A stretch of DNA of 64,000 nucleotides from Opitutaceae bacterium (GCA_027490995.1 JAIXWY010000011.1:992001-1056000); one strand, 5' to 3'; positions 1 through 9,380 are shown, counted from the first letter of the stretch. Notes: a model not told the origin generated them from the letters alone. Made by a program: numbers and translations.

Positions 1-1386
1 GAGGAAACTCCGGCCCTGGGTCAGTGCCGCCATCAGCGCCACCGACCGCACGCACCCACGAGCATCGGCCTCCAGTAGCATGCGCGCGTAGCGCGGGTGG
101 ACGGGGAAGCGGAGCATCTTGCGTCCGAGATCCGTGATCGCCCCGCCCGCGGCGTTCCCGGCGGCCGGGGAAACAGCGCCGAGATCTACGAGCAGCGCCT
201 CCGCCCGCGCCAGCGCTTTGGGTTCAGGCGATTCCAACCACGGGAAGCCAGCCACATCCGTGATTCCGCTCGCCTTGAGCGTCAGGACGACCTCGGACAA
301 GTCCAGCCGGCGCACTTCCGGAATCTCCTGCGGGGCGCGTTGGCCGTGTTCCCGCTCCGTCCAGAGGCGGACGCACACACCGGGCGCCGTCCGGCCCGCC
401 CGCCCCGCGCGCTGGTCCGCACTCGCCGCCGAGATCTTCTCGACCAGCAGCGTGTTGATCCCGCGATGCGGATCGAAGCGTGCGATTCGCGCGAGGCCGC
501 TGTCGATCACCGCCGTAACGCCGTCGATCGTCAGTGACGTCTCGGCGACGTTGGTGGACACAATGATCTTCCGGGTTTCACTGCGCGCCACCGCGCGGTC
601 CTGCGCTTCCGTGGGCAGTTCCCCGTGCAGCGGCAGCACCACGCAGTCGCGCAAGCCGCGGACTCCCTGAATCGCCTGGACGGTGCGACCGATCTCGTAG
701 GCACCGGGCATAAAGACCAGCAGGTCTCCGGCGGTCTGGGCCGCCACCCGCTCGCACTCGGACGCGGCTACGTCCCAGACCGCCTCACCGGACGTGTCCA
801 CGGAGCGCGCCAGGTACTCGATGCGCACCGGATGCGTCCGGCCCTGTGAGACCAACACCTCGCACGGCGCCAGATAGCTGCGCAGCGCGCCGGCATCGAG
901 GGTCGCCGACATCACAATGATCCGCAGGTCCGGCCGTTCGGAACGCTGGATCTGCAGCGCCCGCGCCAGCGAGATGTCGCCGTAAAGATGCCGCTCGTGG
1001 AATTCGTCGAAGACGAGCGCACTCACGCCGCGGAGGAGCGGATCCGCGCTCATCTGCCGCAGCAGCACCCCCTCCGTGACAAAACGGATGCGCGTCGCCG
1101 CGCTCACCCGCGACTCCAACCGTATCTGATATCCCACTACTGACCCTAGTGCGACATCCATTTCCTCCGCCACCCGGCGGGCGAGCAGGCGTGTGGCGAG
1201 GCGCCGAGGCTGCAGTACGACCACCTCACCCCGCTCGCCCAGGGCCCCACCCGCCAGCAACATCTGCGGCAGCTGGGTCGACTTTCCAGAGCCGGTGGGT
1301 GCCTGCACGATCAACCGGCCCTCACGCCGGACGGCGTCAAGAATACGGGCCTCCAGCTCGTAGATCGGGAGCGTGCGGGCGTCCAT
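1..1386 (-). CDS. hrpB: ATP-dependent DEAH-type RNA helicase, HrpB-like (partial, N-terminal 462 residues)
   Basis: Superfamily 2 RNA helicase. The frame is open from an ATG at 1384-1386 to the window edge, so the C-terminal part of the protein (HrpB proteins usually exceed 800 residues) is missing. Visible motifs in order are the Walker A GSGKST near residue 32, the QPRRLATR motif Ia, the motif II box DEFHER (the HrpB form of DEAH), the motif III SAT, and the motif VI DQRAGRAGR. The protein probably remodels RNA or RNP in the cytoplasm; the exact role of HrpB is poorly known. The gene runs leftward, away from the DnaA-box cluster that starts 78 bp upstream of its start codon. HrpA is the alternative, but DEFH favours HrpB. 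Confidence 0.9.
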   Translation of the reverse strand, partial: MDARTLPIYELEARILDAVRREGRLIVQAPTGSGKSTQLPQMLLAGGALGERGEVVVLQPRRLATRLLARRVAEEMDVALGSVVGYQIRLESRVSAATRIRFVTEGVLLRQMSADPLLRGVSALVFDEFHERHLYGDISLARALQIQRSERPDLRIIVMSATLDAGALRSYLAPCEVLVSQGRTHPVRIEYLARSVDTSGEAVWDVAASECERVAAQTAGDLLVFMPGAYEIGRTVQAIQGVRGLRDCVVLPLHGELPTEAQDRAVARSETRKIIVSTNVAETSLTIDGVTAVIDSGLARIARFDPHRGINTLLVEKISAASADQRAGRAGRTAPGVCVRLWTEREHGQRAPQEIPEVRRLDLSEVVLTLKASGITDVAGFPWLESPEPKALARAEALLVDLGAVSPAAGNAAGGAITDLGRKMLRFPVHPRYARMLLEADARGCVRSVALMAALTQGRSFL

Positions 1387-1463
1387 GGAAGCGGTCACAC
1401 AATCGGCCTCCCCATCCCGCTGGCAAGCCGTGGTTTGCCGCAGAAGAGAATGCGTCTCCATCC

Positions 1464-1525
1464 GGTGAATAACCGGTGAACAACGTTATTCACAGGTTAT
1501 GCACAAGTTCATTGATGGTGAACAA
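1464..1525. other. Phased cluster of DnaA-box-like 9-mers; candidate replication origin or DnaA-controlled region
   Basis: Five 9-mers resemble the DnaA box TTATNCACA. They are TTATTCACC (1464-1472, minus), TTGTTCACC (1475-1483, minus), TTATTCACA (1486-1494, plus), TTATGCACA (1497-1505, plus) and TTGTTCACC (1517-1525, minus). The first four begin exactly 11 bp apart, which would put the sites on one face of the helix. The two plus-strand boxes match the strict consensus and the others differ at one or two positions. A T-rich tract (about 1534-1553) follows and could be an unwinding element. The cluster lies in the non-coding gap between leftward hrpB and rightward RNA/typA transcription. No dnaA gene is in view, so an origin is inference; a DnaA-regulated promoter or a DnaA-titration site are alternatives. 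Confidence 0.6.
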
Positions 1526-1671
1526 CTTCCATCGCTTTTTGCTTCTCTTTTTTCGACCCTCGGACAGGATGTGAATTGTTCCTTGATAGAACAGTCGAGA
1601 CCACGGCGGCATGAAAAACCCGACGCAGGGCGGCTGGGATAATCCCGGGTGACCGGGGAACGGAGGGGGGC

Positions 1672-2441
1672 AGCTGGTGCCTTCTTCCCCTCGGGGTGCG
1701 CAAGCGCCCTAGCAGGCACATATCACCAGCTCCTCTGGACGGTGTCGTGACCGTGCCAGTTGCCACGAATCAGGAGCTGTGCGGCCAGGAGCGAAGTAGA
1801 AACCGCTTCCGCGCCGAGTCAGGTGTACGGACCGTTTCGATCCGTGCGCCGACGCAGTTACCCAGAGGGTTACGGCTGCTACTGCGCAGACCAGCACGCA
1901 AACGCGTTGTCCGGCGGGGCCACCCGCCAAAAGGCCTCACCCTACATGGGCGAGGCGCGCAAGGACGACGGGGATGCGGGGAGCGAGCGGGCCCGGCAAA
2001 GCCCGTCAAACCTCCTTCGTTTGGGGCGGCGTCGCCAACCGGCGTCACCCAACTGCAAGTCCGAACGCAGCCTGAGAGTTAAGAGGCTAGACCCGTAGCA
2101 CGGGGCCAACGCCCGGCCAAAAGCCGGGGCCGTCCCCGCGAGCACGGTGCCGACGCGAAACAACCAAGTTGCAGGCGTGTCAGCACCTCGTCCAGCGAGC
2201 CACTCCCGGCAGGGAGTGTCCGATCTGGGCGCAGAGGCCTCACTCAAAATCCCGTCCCGCGAGGGACGAGACGGTCCCGCCATGAGACCGAGAGCCGTGC
2301 GCTGCCGCACGGAGTGGCGTCGGGAAGCACACCGCCCGCGAAAGCGAGAGCGCCCAAGGTGTGCGTCGGGGAAGAGCGCGTGGCGAACGCCCACTCCCAA
2401 GTTTGGCCCCGGGACCGCAAGGTCCCGGGGCCTTCTCTTTT
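1672..2441 (+). ncRNA. Large structured non-coding RNA of unrecognised family (about 0.75 kb)
   Basis: No frame here encodes a plausible protein, yet the plus strand is packed with perfect hairpins. Examples are GGCGGG/CCCGCC (1913-1928), GCCTC/GAGGC with an inner CCC/GGG (1934-1956), CCCGGC/GCCGGG (2112-2128), CACTCCC/GGGAGTG (2201-2218), CGTCCC/GGGACG closed by a GCGA loop (2253-2268) and CCGTGCG/CGCACGG (2295-2312). GCACACC/GGTGTGC (2327-2333 with 2358-2364) encloses a GAAA-capped stem. GNRA loops occur on the plus strand only, and the stretch ends in a strong intrinsic terminator. The 5' end is uncertain (between about 1640 and 1700). I looked for RNase P RNA, tmRNA, SRP RNA and group II domain V signatures and found none. 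It could be two adjacent RNAs. Confidence 0.65.
2405..2441 (+). terminator. Rho-independent terminator of the structured RNA
   Basis: A perfect 12-bp GC-rich stem (2405-2416 paired with 2421-2432) is closed by a GCAA tetraloop and followed by TTCTCTTTT. It is the strongest intrinsic terminator in the window apart from the fabV/ndk one. It defines the 3' end and the strand of the RNA and separates it from typA, which starts 232 bp downstream. Confidence 0.9.
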
Positions 2442-2673
2442 CCAGGGTCCTCCTCCCTCGGCCCGTCCCCACGCTACCGCAAAAAAATCGCGGGTGCAGG
2501 GAGGCCGCCCGCGCGCATTCTTGGCAAATGAATTGCCGCGAACGCGAGGTCCATGCGCGCTCGCATGGCCTTCCTGCGGCCTCGCGCCCGCACACGCCCG
2601 CCTTCCGCCTTGCCAATCCCCTCCACGGCGCGCAGGTTCTTCGGTTTTTCCAGTCGCCGCTCGGCATCGCGCC

Positions 2674-4491
2674 ATGAACCAGAACATCCGTAACATCGCC
2701 ATTATCGCCCACGTTGACCACGGGAAGACCACCCTCGTGGACAAGCTGCTCAAGGAAGGCGGCGTCTACCGAGCCAACCAGCAGGTAGAGGAACGCGCCA
2801 TGGATTCCATGGACCTCGAGAAGGAGAAGGGCATCACCATCAAGGCGAAGAACACGTCCGTACACTGGCGTGACAAGACGGTTAACATCGTCGACACCCC
2901 CGGCCACGCCGACTTCGGCGGCGAGGTGGAGCGCGCCTTGCGCATGGTCGACGGCGTGCTGCTCGTGGTCGACGCCTACGATGGTCCCCAGGCCCAGACT
3001 CGCTTTGTGCTCCGCAAGGCCCTCTCCCACGGCCTGAAGGTGGTGCTGGTCATCAACAAGATCGACCGCGACAACGCCGATCCGAAGAAGATGTACGACA
3101 AGGTGCTCGAGCTTCTGCTTGAGCTCAACGCGTCCGAGGAGCAGTTCGACGCTCCCGTGGTCTACGGCTCCGGCCGCGACGGCTACATGATGTACCACCT
3201 GACCGACGAGCGGAAGGACATGACGCCGCTGTTCGAAACCATCCTCGATCACGTCCCGCCCCCCTTCGCGAAGCCGTCCGAGCCGTTCCACATGCTCGTC
3301 TCCAACATCGACTGGAGCGACTACGTGGGCCGCATCGCGGTGGGCAAGATCCTGGGCGGCCAGATCAAGGTCGGCGACCCGGTCTTCGTCATGCGCCACG
3401 CCACCGGCCAGCGGGTCCGCGCCAAGATTTCCAAGGTTTTTGAATTCACCGGGCTCGGTACCCGCGAAACCGACAACGCGGTCGCCGGCAACATCGTCGG
3501 TCTCGCCGGCTTCGAGGATGTCGATATCGGCGACACCCTCACCATCGAGGAAAACGGCCACGCGCTGCCGTTCGCGCAGATCGATCCTCCGACGCTGGAG
3601 ATGCAGTTCTGCGTCAATGACGGTCCGCTCGTGGGTAAGGAGGGCAAGCTCGTCACGTCGCGCCAGCTGCGCGAGCGCCTGTTCCGCGAGCTCAAGACGA
3701 ACGTCTCCATCAACGTGGACGACAGCGACAAGGCGGGTGTCTTCAACGTGAAGGCGCGCGGCGCCATGCAGATCGCCGTGCTGGTCGAAACCATGCGCCG
3801 CGAGGGCTTCGAGTTGCTCGTTTCCCGTCCCACCGTAATCGAACGAGTCGAGAACGGTCAGCGGCTGGAGCCGTATGAGACGGTCTGGATCGAGGTACCC
3901 GACGAGTGTGTCGGATCCATCATGCAGAACCTCGCCAATCGTCGCGGCCAGATGACGAACATGGAGAAGCTGCCCCACTCCACCATGATCGAGGCCACAA
4001 TCACGACCCGCGGTCTGATCGGCCTGGAGATCGATGTCGTCAACGCGACCAGCGGTCGCGGGGTGATGAGCCACTTGTTCAAGGAGTACGGTCCGTACGC
4101 CGGCGAGGTGCTGACGCGCCTGAGCGGCACGATCATCGCCACCGATCCGGGCGTGACCACCGCCTACGCGCTCGAGATGGTGCAGGAGCGCGGCAAGCTG
4201 TTCGTCGGCCCCGGCGAAGATGTTTACGAGGGCATGATCGTTGGCGAGAATCCGCGCAACGAGGACATCCAGGTAAACGCCGTCCGCGCGAAGCAGCTGA
4301 CCAACTTCCGCTCTCAGGGCGAAGGTAAGGGCGTGCAGCTCACGCCGCCGACCAAGCTCTCTCTGGAACGCGCCATCGAGTACATCGCCGCCGACGAGTT
4401 CGTCGAGGTGACTCCCAAGAGCCTGCGTTTGCGTAAGCGTATCCTCGCCTCCACGGAACGCCGTAAGGCGGACCGCGCTGCGAAGTCGTAA
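2674..4491 (+). CDS. typA: Ribosome-associated translational GTPase TypA/BipA
   Basis: A 605-residue protein, the normal TypA length. It binds the 70S ribosome or the 50S subunit and helps ribosome assembly and stress adaptation. The G domain is intact: the P-loop AHVDHGKT is at residues 12-19, followed by the G3 motif DTPGH and the G4 motif NKID. The EF-G-like beta-barrel, EF-G domain V-like and TypA-specific C-terminal parts follow. I chose the ATG at 2674 because [17 protein letters not shown] is the canonical N-terminus, although the frame is open further upstream. No Shine-Dalgarno sequence precedes it. The gene is monocistronic, between the RNA terminator and a converging efflux operon. 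Confidence 0.97.
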   Translation: MNQNIRNIAIIAHVDHGKTTLVDKLLKEGGVYRANQQVEERAMDSMDLEKEKGITIKAKNTSVHWRDKTVNIVDTPGHADFGGEVERALRMVDGVLLVVDAYDGPQAQTRFVLRKALSHGLKVVLVINKIDRDNADPKKMYDKVLELLLELNASEEQFDAPVVYGSGRDGYMMYHLTDERKDMTPLFETILDHVPPPFAKPSEPFHMLVSNIDWSDYVGRIAVGKILGGQIKVGDPVFVMRHATGQRVRAKISKVFEFTGLGTRETDNAVAGNIVGLAGFEDVDIGDTLTIEENGHALPFAQIDPPTLEMQFCVNDGPLVGKEGKLVTSRQLRERLFRELKTNVSINVDDSDKAGVFNVKARGAMQIAVLVETMRREGFELLVSRPTVIERVENGQRLEPYETVWIEVPDECVGSIMQNLANRRGQMTNMEKLPHSTMIEATITTRGLIGLEIDVVNATSGRGVMSHLFKEYGPYAGEVLTRLSGTIIATDPGVTTAYALEMVQERGKLFVGPGEDVYEGMIVGENPRNEDIQVNAVRAKQLTNFRSQGEGKGVQLTPPTKLSLERAIEYIAADEFVEVTPKSLRLRKRILASTERRKADRAAKS

Positions 4492-4513
4492 CTCATCCGG
4501 GTCCGCTCATCGT

Positions 4514-4537
4514 CGCCCGCTCCGCTTGGAGCGGGCG
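4514..4537. terminator. 10-bp GC hairpin between convergent typA and the RND operon
   Basis: CGCCCGCTCC (4514-4523) pairs perfectly with GGAGCGGGCG (4528-4537) around a GCTT loop, 22 bp after the typA stop. No T-tract follows on either strand, so it may pause polymerase or stabilise 3' ends rather than act as a classical intrinsic terminator. Confidence 0.5.
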
Positions 4538-4685
4538 CCCTCCACCCGGTCGCCTGGCTCGGGACCTTCGCGCGAGGGATCCGCGCAAAGCAGGCTTTCA
4601 GCCGTTCGGCACGGGGTTACCGCCTCCGCCGGCCACGTGCTTGGCTCAGACCCGCGGTGATGGCAGACGCGCAGTCCCGGCGCCC

Positions 4686-7600
4686 TCAGCGCGCCGTCGC
4701 GGTGTGCCCATCCTCACGGGCCGCCTCACGCTCAATCTCCTGGGCTTTCTTCAAGCCATGCGCGCTGCCGTGGCCGGTGACCCAGATGACGGCTCGATCG
4801 AGCAAAATATAGACCACCGGCACCACGAAGAGCGAAATCACCGTCGCAAGGGTCAGGCCTCCCACGATCACCAGCCCCATCGGGTTGCGCGTCTCCGCAC
4901 CCGCCCCCGTCGCGAACGCAATCGGTACCGCGCCAAGCACCGTAGCAATCGAGGTCATGAGAATCGGACGGAAGCGGAGCGTCGCGGCCTCATAAGCGGC
5001 GTCCACCGCGTTGCGCCCCGCCAGCTGGAGCTCGTTGGCAAATTCCACGATCAGGATGCCATTCTTTGCGACCAGCCCGATAAGCATGATCAGACCGAAT
5101 CGCGCAAAGAGATTGTCCGTCATCGCGGGCCCCCAGAAGCGGGTCGAGTAGAGAACAATCAGCCCGCCAGAAATCGCGAGGAGGATGCCGCTGAAGATCG
5201 TGATCGGATGCACCCACGACTCGAATTGCGCCGCGAGGATCAGGAACGTGAAAACCAGGGCGAGGCCGAAAAGCAGGGTGGTGTCGCTGGTGCTCTCCAC
5301 AAAGTCCCGCGTCTCACCATCCCACGTATAACGGTAGCCAGGCGGCAGGATGGTCTTCGCCTTTTCTTCCATGAAGGCGATGCCATCGCTCATCGTCTTT
5401 CCCGGGGCCAGTTGCCCGGAAACCGTCACCGAACGCATGCGGTTGAGATGCGGATAGCTCTCGGGGACCACCGCCTCGGTGTAGGTGACGAGATTCACGA
5501 GCTGCACCAACTGGCCATCGCGGGAGCGCACGTACAGTTTGCCCAGATCGGCCGGGGTGACGCGTTTCTCGTCCTCAACGCGGATCACCACGTCGTACTG
5601 CTGATTGCCGCGCTGGAACTGAGTGACACGCTTGCCACCCATGAGGGTTTCTAGGGTGTTGGCGATATCGCTCACCGGCACCTTGAGGTCCGCGGCCTTG
5701 GCCCGATCAATCCGCACCTCCAACTGCGGCTTGGTCGGCTGGGGATCCACGCGGGGCTGCACGAAGACACCGCCCTTGCGCATCTCCTCCGCAAACGCCG
5801 CGCCGGCCTTCTGCAACGTCGGAAAGTCCGCCCCTTGCAAGACCATCTGTAAACCAGGGAGATCGCGGCGATTGCCGAGGGGCCGGATCGGCGTGGGGAA
5901 GGCTTGGCCCCCCGTGATCGTCGCCGCAAATTTCCGCCGCACCTCCTCGATGATCTCCTGCGTCTTCCGTGAACGCTCCTCCCACGGTTTCAGCGTCGCG
6001 AAAATGAACGCGCGCCCCTCGCCGCCGCGGTGAAAGGTGCGGTCCACCTCCGGAATCCCGAGAATGATCTGCTCCATTTCCCGCGAATAGGTGACCGAGT
6101 AGAGCGGAGTGGAACCGACTGGGGGCACGAACTGCGCGGTGAAAATGCCGCGGTCCTCCAGCGGGACCAATTCGCGCTGCAATTTTGTATAGAGCCAGGG
6201 GCCAATCGCCGAAAAAAGCACCGCAAAGAGCACCACGGTAGTCTTCGCGCGCAGGGACCTGCGCAGCGAGGAGGCGTAGATGCCATTCAACCAGACAAAT
6301 GCCGGCTCGGTTTTCCGGTACAGCCAGCCATGACGCAGCGCCCCACCCTCGTCCCGCTTGGCCGTCAGCATCCGCGAGCAGAGCATCGGGGTCAGCGTGA
6401 GCGCCACGAACGCCGAAACGAGGACCGCGATCGCGAGCGTGAAACCAAATTCGTAGAACAGGCGCCCGGTCTGCCCCGACTGGAAGGCCACCGGCACAAA
6501 CACGGCCGCGAGAGTCAACGTGGTCGCGATCACCGCAAAAGCCACCTGCCGCGCTCCGTGGACTGCCGCGGAGATCGGCCGTTCACCGAGTTCGATCCGC
6601 CGGTAAATGTTCTCCAGCATCACGATCGCATCATCCACCACGAGGCCCACCGCGAGCACCAGCGCAAGCAAGGTCAGAATGTTGAGCGAGAACCCCAGCC
6701 AGCTCATCACGGCGAACGCCCCGACGAGCGAGACGGGGATCGCCAGCAGCGGAATCAGCGTCGCCCGCCAATCCCGCAGAAACACGAACAACACCAAGAT
6801 CACCAGCACCGTCGCCTCAACCAGCGTCCGATACACCTCCTGCACGGAACGCTCCACAAACACACTCGTGTCGTAGGAAAGCGTGAGATTAACCCCCTCC
6901 GGGAGCTCGGCCCGGATCGAGGGGATCAGCGCCTTGATCTCCCGCGCGACGTCCAGGAGGTTGGCCTGCGACTGCCGCAGCACCTGCACACCGACTGCAG
7001 GCTGCCCCTTGAAGAACGATTCGTTGCGCGCGTCATTGATGCCGCCACCCAGTTCCACACGACCGATATCGCGGAACTTCACCTGGTATCCACCCTTCAC
7101 TGCGAGCACGAGGTTTTCGAAGTCCGCCACCTCCGACATGTTTCCCTGCACGCGCACCGTAAACTCACGGGCCACGGATTCGATCCGCCCACCAGGAATC
7201 TCCACATTCTGCTGTCGCAGCGCCGACTCCACGTCCGCCACGGTCAGCGCATAGGCCGCCAGGCGGTCCGAGTCCACCCACAGCCGCATGGTGTAACGCG
7301 GTCCGCGAATCAGCACCGAGCCCACTCCCGGGACAGTCTGCAGGCGCTGCACCGCGAGGCGATCGGCGAAATCATACAACTCGAGGCGCGAGTACTTTTC
7401 CGACGTGAACGACATCGACAGGATCGGATTCGAGTCGGCCTCCACCTTGGAGACCTGAGACTCGCGCGCCTCCTGCGGGAGGTTACCGCGCGCCCGACTC
7501 ACCCGGTCGCGCACGTCATTCGCCGCCTCGTCGAGATTGCGTCCCAGGTTGAACTCCAGGGTGACCCGAGACTGGCCCTCCGTGGAACTCGAGCGCAGCA

Positions 7601-7835
7601 GACGGATGCCATCAATCGCCGAGAGTTCCTTTTCCAGTGGCTCCGTGATCTTCGATTCCACCACCTCGGCCGACGCGCCGGGATACACCGTCTCCACAGA
7701 GATGATCGGAGCATCCGTCATCGGGTACTCCCGCACCGGCAATTTCTGGAAGGACAACCCTCCGACCAAGAGAATCAGAATCGAAGCGACGAGGCAGATG
7801 ACCGGACGCTTGATCGAAAGATCGGACAGGATCAT
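4686..7835 (-). CDS. RND-family multidrug efflux permease (HAE1/AcrB type)
   Basis: A 1049-residue inner-membrane proton antiporter of the AcrB/MexB type. The sequence shows the first transmembrane helix at about residues 10-30, a large periplasmic loop, and the transmembrane-4 motif GLVVDDAIVMLENIYRR with the paired aspartates used for proton translocation. The repeated second half ends in transmembrane helices and a basic C-terminal tail. It lies 19 bp downstream of its membrane-fusion partner, so the two form an operon. No outer-membrane TolC-like channel gene is adjacent, so the pump must borrow one. The substrate cannot be told from sequence. The HAE1 drug-efflux branch is favoured over the heavy-metal branch. 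Confidence 0.93.
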   Translation of the reverse strand: MILSDLSIKRPVICLVASILILLVGGLSFQKLPVREYPMTDAPIISVETVYPGASAEVVESKITEPLEKELSAIDGIRLLRSSSTEGQSRVTLEFNLGRNLDEAANDVRDRVSRARGNLPQEARESQVSKVEADSNPILSMSFTSEKYSRLELYDFADRLAVQRLQTVPGVGSVLIRGPRYTMRLWVDSDRLAAYALTVADVESALRQQNVEIPGGRIESVAREFTVRVQGNMSEVADFENLVLAVKGGYQVKFRDIGRVELGGGINDARNESFFKGQPAVGVQVLRQSQANLLDVAREIKALIPSIRAELPEGVNLTLSYDTSVFVERSVQEVYRTLVEATVLVILVLFVFLRDWRATLIPLLAIPVSLVGAFAVMSWLGFSLNILTLLALVLAVGLVVDDAIVMLENIYRRIELGERPISAAVHGARQVAFAVIATTLTLAAVFVPVAFQSGQTGRLFYEFGFTLAIAVLVSAFVALTLTPMLCSRMLTAKRDEGGALRHGWLYRKTEPAFVWLNGIYASSLRRSLRAKTTVVLFAVLFSAIGPWLYTKLQRELVPLEDRGIFTAQFVPPVGSTPLYSVTYSREMEQIILGIPEVDRTFHRGGEGRAFIFATLKPWEERSRKTQEIIEEVRRKFAATITGGQAFPTPIRPLGNRRDLPGLQMVLQGADFPTLQKAGAAFAEEMRKGGVFVQPRVDPQPTKPQLEVRIDRAKAADLKVPVSDIANTLETLMGGKRVTQFQRGNQQYDVVIRVEDEKRVTPADLGKLYVRSRDGQLVQLVNLVTYTEAVVPESYPHLNRMRSVTVSGQLAPGKTMSDGIAFMEEKAKTILPPGYRYTWDGETRDFVESTSDTTLLFGLALVFTFLILAAQFESWVHPITIFSGILLAISGGLIVLYSTRFWGPAMTDNLFARFGLIMLIGLVAKNGILIVEFANELQLAGRNAVDAAYEAATLRFRPILMTSIATVLGAVPIAFATGAGAETRNPMGLVIVGGLTLATVISLFVVPVVYILLDRAVIWVTGHGSAHGLKKAQEIEREAAREDGHTATAR

Positions 7836-7854
7836 GGGCGAGGTGCGCAGGCGA

Positions 7855-8988
7855 TCACTCGCCGACGCGGAATTCAGCCTTCAAGGGGCGCGGCTGCAGT
7901 TTGGCGCCGGGAAACAGGATCAGGCCGCCAACACCGGACGCCACGACCTCGCTCGACTCGTCCAGAGCACCGGCGATCGGCGTAACCTCCACTAAACCCT
8001 TCGAACGCAACCCGAGCGTGACCCGCACAAACTCGGCCGTACGCTCCGGGCCCGTTCCGCGGGCGACGATGACATTCGATCCGGCAGCATTGGTCAGAAT
8101 CGCTCCCTCCGGTACCGTCAACACCCCAGAGCGAACCTCGAGGGTCACCTCGATGTTTGCGAACATGCCGGGCTTCAGGCTCGGCGGCGGATTCGTCAGC
8201 AGGCCCTTCACGGTGCTTGAACGCGTCGCCCGATCGATTACGGAACTCACGAAATACACCTCGCCTTGAACCACCGCATCCGTCCCGAGAGAACGCGACG
8301 CGACGGTGATGCGCGTACCAGGCTGGACCTTGAACAGGTACCGCTCCGGCATCTGAAACTCGATCTTCAGGCGCGAAAGATCATCGATCGTGGTGATCGG
8401 CGTCTGATTGTTGACGTAATCGCCCGGGGAAAGCGCGCGCGCCCCAACGACCCCGTCGAATGGTGCCTTCACTTCTGTCTTCTCCAAGCGCAGGCGCAGC
8501 ACGGAAAGGTCGGCCTTGGACGACGCGTACTCGGTCCGCGCCCGATCGTAATCGGCCTGCGTCGTGGACTGGGTCTTGCGCAGGTTCTCAGCCCGCTCGA
8601 GGCTCAGGGTGGTGAGCTGGAAACGAGCTTCGGCCTGAGCCAGTTGCGCCAGAATTTCTGAATCATCGATCTTCACCAGGACGGCGCCCCGGCGGATCGC
8701 CTGTCCCTCCTCGAAATAGATCCCCCGCACCAGTCCGGCGATCTCCGCGCGCATGTCGGCGGACTCGTTGGGCGCGACCGAGCCCACCACCGAAAGCGAC
8801 TCGACCAAGTCGCGGCGCACGACGGAAGTGACCTCCACGGGTTGGACGCGGCCCTGGGCTCCGCCCGGCCCCTTGGCCGCCGGAGCCGTCTCCGGCTTAC
8901 GACAGCCGGGAAAGGACAGAATCAGCCCCAGCGTGGCGCAAACGAGATAGGGGGAACGGCGGAGGAAGAGAGGCAAGGAGATCACCAC
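7855..8988 (-). CDS. RND efflux periplasmic adaptor (membrane fusion protein, lipoprotein)
   Basis: A 377-residue AcrA/MexA-type adaptor that bridges the RND pump and an outer-membrane channel. The N-terminus has a short hydrophobic segment ending in FPGC (Cys29), a loose lipobox, so it is probably a lipoprotein. The biotinyl-lipoyl-like half motifs flank an alpha-helical hairpin (about residues 105-165), followed by a beta-barrel and a membrane-proximal domain. It is transcribed with the downstream RND gene and starts 11 bp after the gcvH stop, so it may be read through from the glycine-cleavage genes. No regulator such as TetR sits next to it. Confidence 0.92.
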   Translation of the reverse strand: MVISLPLFLRRSPYLVCATLGLILSFPGCRKPETAPAAKGPGGAQGRVQPVEVTSVVRRDLVESLSVVGSVAPNESADMRAEIAGLVRGIYFEEGQAIRRGAVLVKIDDSEILAQLAQAEARFQLTTLSLERAENLRKTQSTTQADYDRARTEYASSKADLSVLRLRLEKTEVKAPFDGVVGARALSPGDYVNNQTPITTIDDLSRLKIEFQMPERYLFKVQPGTRITVASRSLGTDAVVQGEVYFVSSVIDRATRSSTVKGLLTNPPPSLKPGMFANIEVTLEVRSGVLTVPEGAILTNAAGSNVIVARGTGPERTAEFVRVTLGLRSKGLVEVTPIAGALDESSEVVASGVGGLILFPGAKLQPRPLKAEFRVGE

Positions 8989-8999
8989 AACAACGATGT

Positions 9000-9380
9000 T
9001 TAAGCTAACGTCGCACCGTAGGCTGCGGCGTCCATCAAACCGGCCGCACCGGGGCTCGCGGGACGCACTCGAAGCATCCAGCCACGCGCGTAGGGGTCTT
9101 GGTTCACGGTCTCCGGTGCCGATTCGAGAGCACCGTTGACCTCGATCACCGTGCCTCCGACCGGCGCGTAAAGATCGGAGGCCGCCTTCACGCTCTCGAC
9201 GACGCCGAACACGGCGCCGGCGGCCAGCGTCGCACCAGCCTTGGGCAGCTGCACATAGGTGATGTCACCGAGCGCCCCTTGGGCGTAGTCCGTGATGCCA
9301 ACGAGCACGGTGCCGTCCGGCTCAGGCTTGGCCCATTCGTGTGACTTAGCGTAGTGTCGGTCTTGGGGGATGGAGCTCAT
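9000..9380 (-). CDS. gcvH: Glycine cleavage system H protein
   Basis: A 126-residue lipoyl carrier that shuttles the aminomethyl group between the P, T and L proteins of glycine cleavage. The lipoylation motif VESVKAASD is present with the acceptor lysine at residue 65. The length matches the family. It follows gcvT by 38 bp on the same strand. The P-protein gene (gcvP), often linked, is not in this window, so the complex is encoded at two loci at least. Confidence 0.96.
   Translation of the reverse strand: MSSIPQDRHYAKSHEWAKPEPDGTVLVGITDYAQGALGDITYVQLPKAGATLAAGAVFGVVESVKAASDLYAPVGGTVIEVNGALESAPETVNQDPYARGWMLRVRPASPGAAGLMDAAAYGATLA

Noticed and set aside
1672..2441. RNase P RNA, tmRNA, SRP RNA or group II intron as the identity of the structured RNA
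   Set aside because: I looked for the RNase P GGAAAGTCC and CCGGCTTA-like regions, the tmRNA ends and tag frame, the SRP GGAAGCAGC loop and a group II domain V on the plus strand, with a partial look at the reverse strand, and found none.
1942..4074. A 710-codon open frame on the minus strand opposite typA
   Set aside because: It is antisense to the well-supported typA and to the structured RNA; its translation is rich in repeated His/Asp/Val typical of high-GC reverse frames and shows no domain.
6030..7985. A 651-codon plus-strand frame opposite the RND permease
   Set aside because: The translation is Arg/His/Gln-rich with no domain, and the opposite strand encodes a clear AcrB-type protein.
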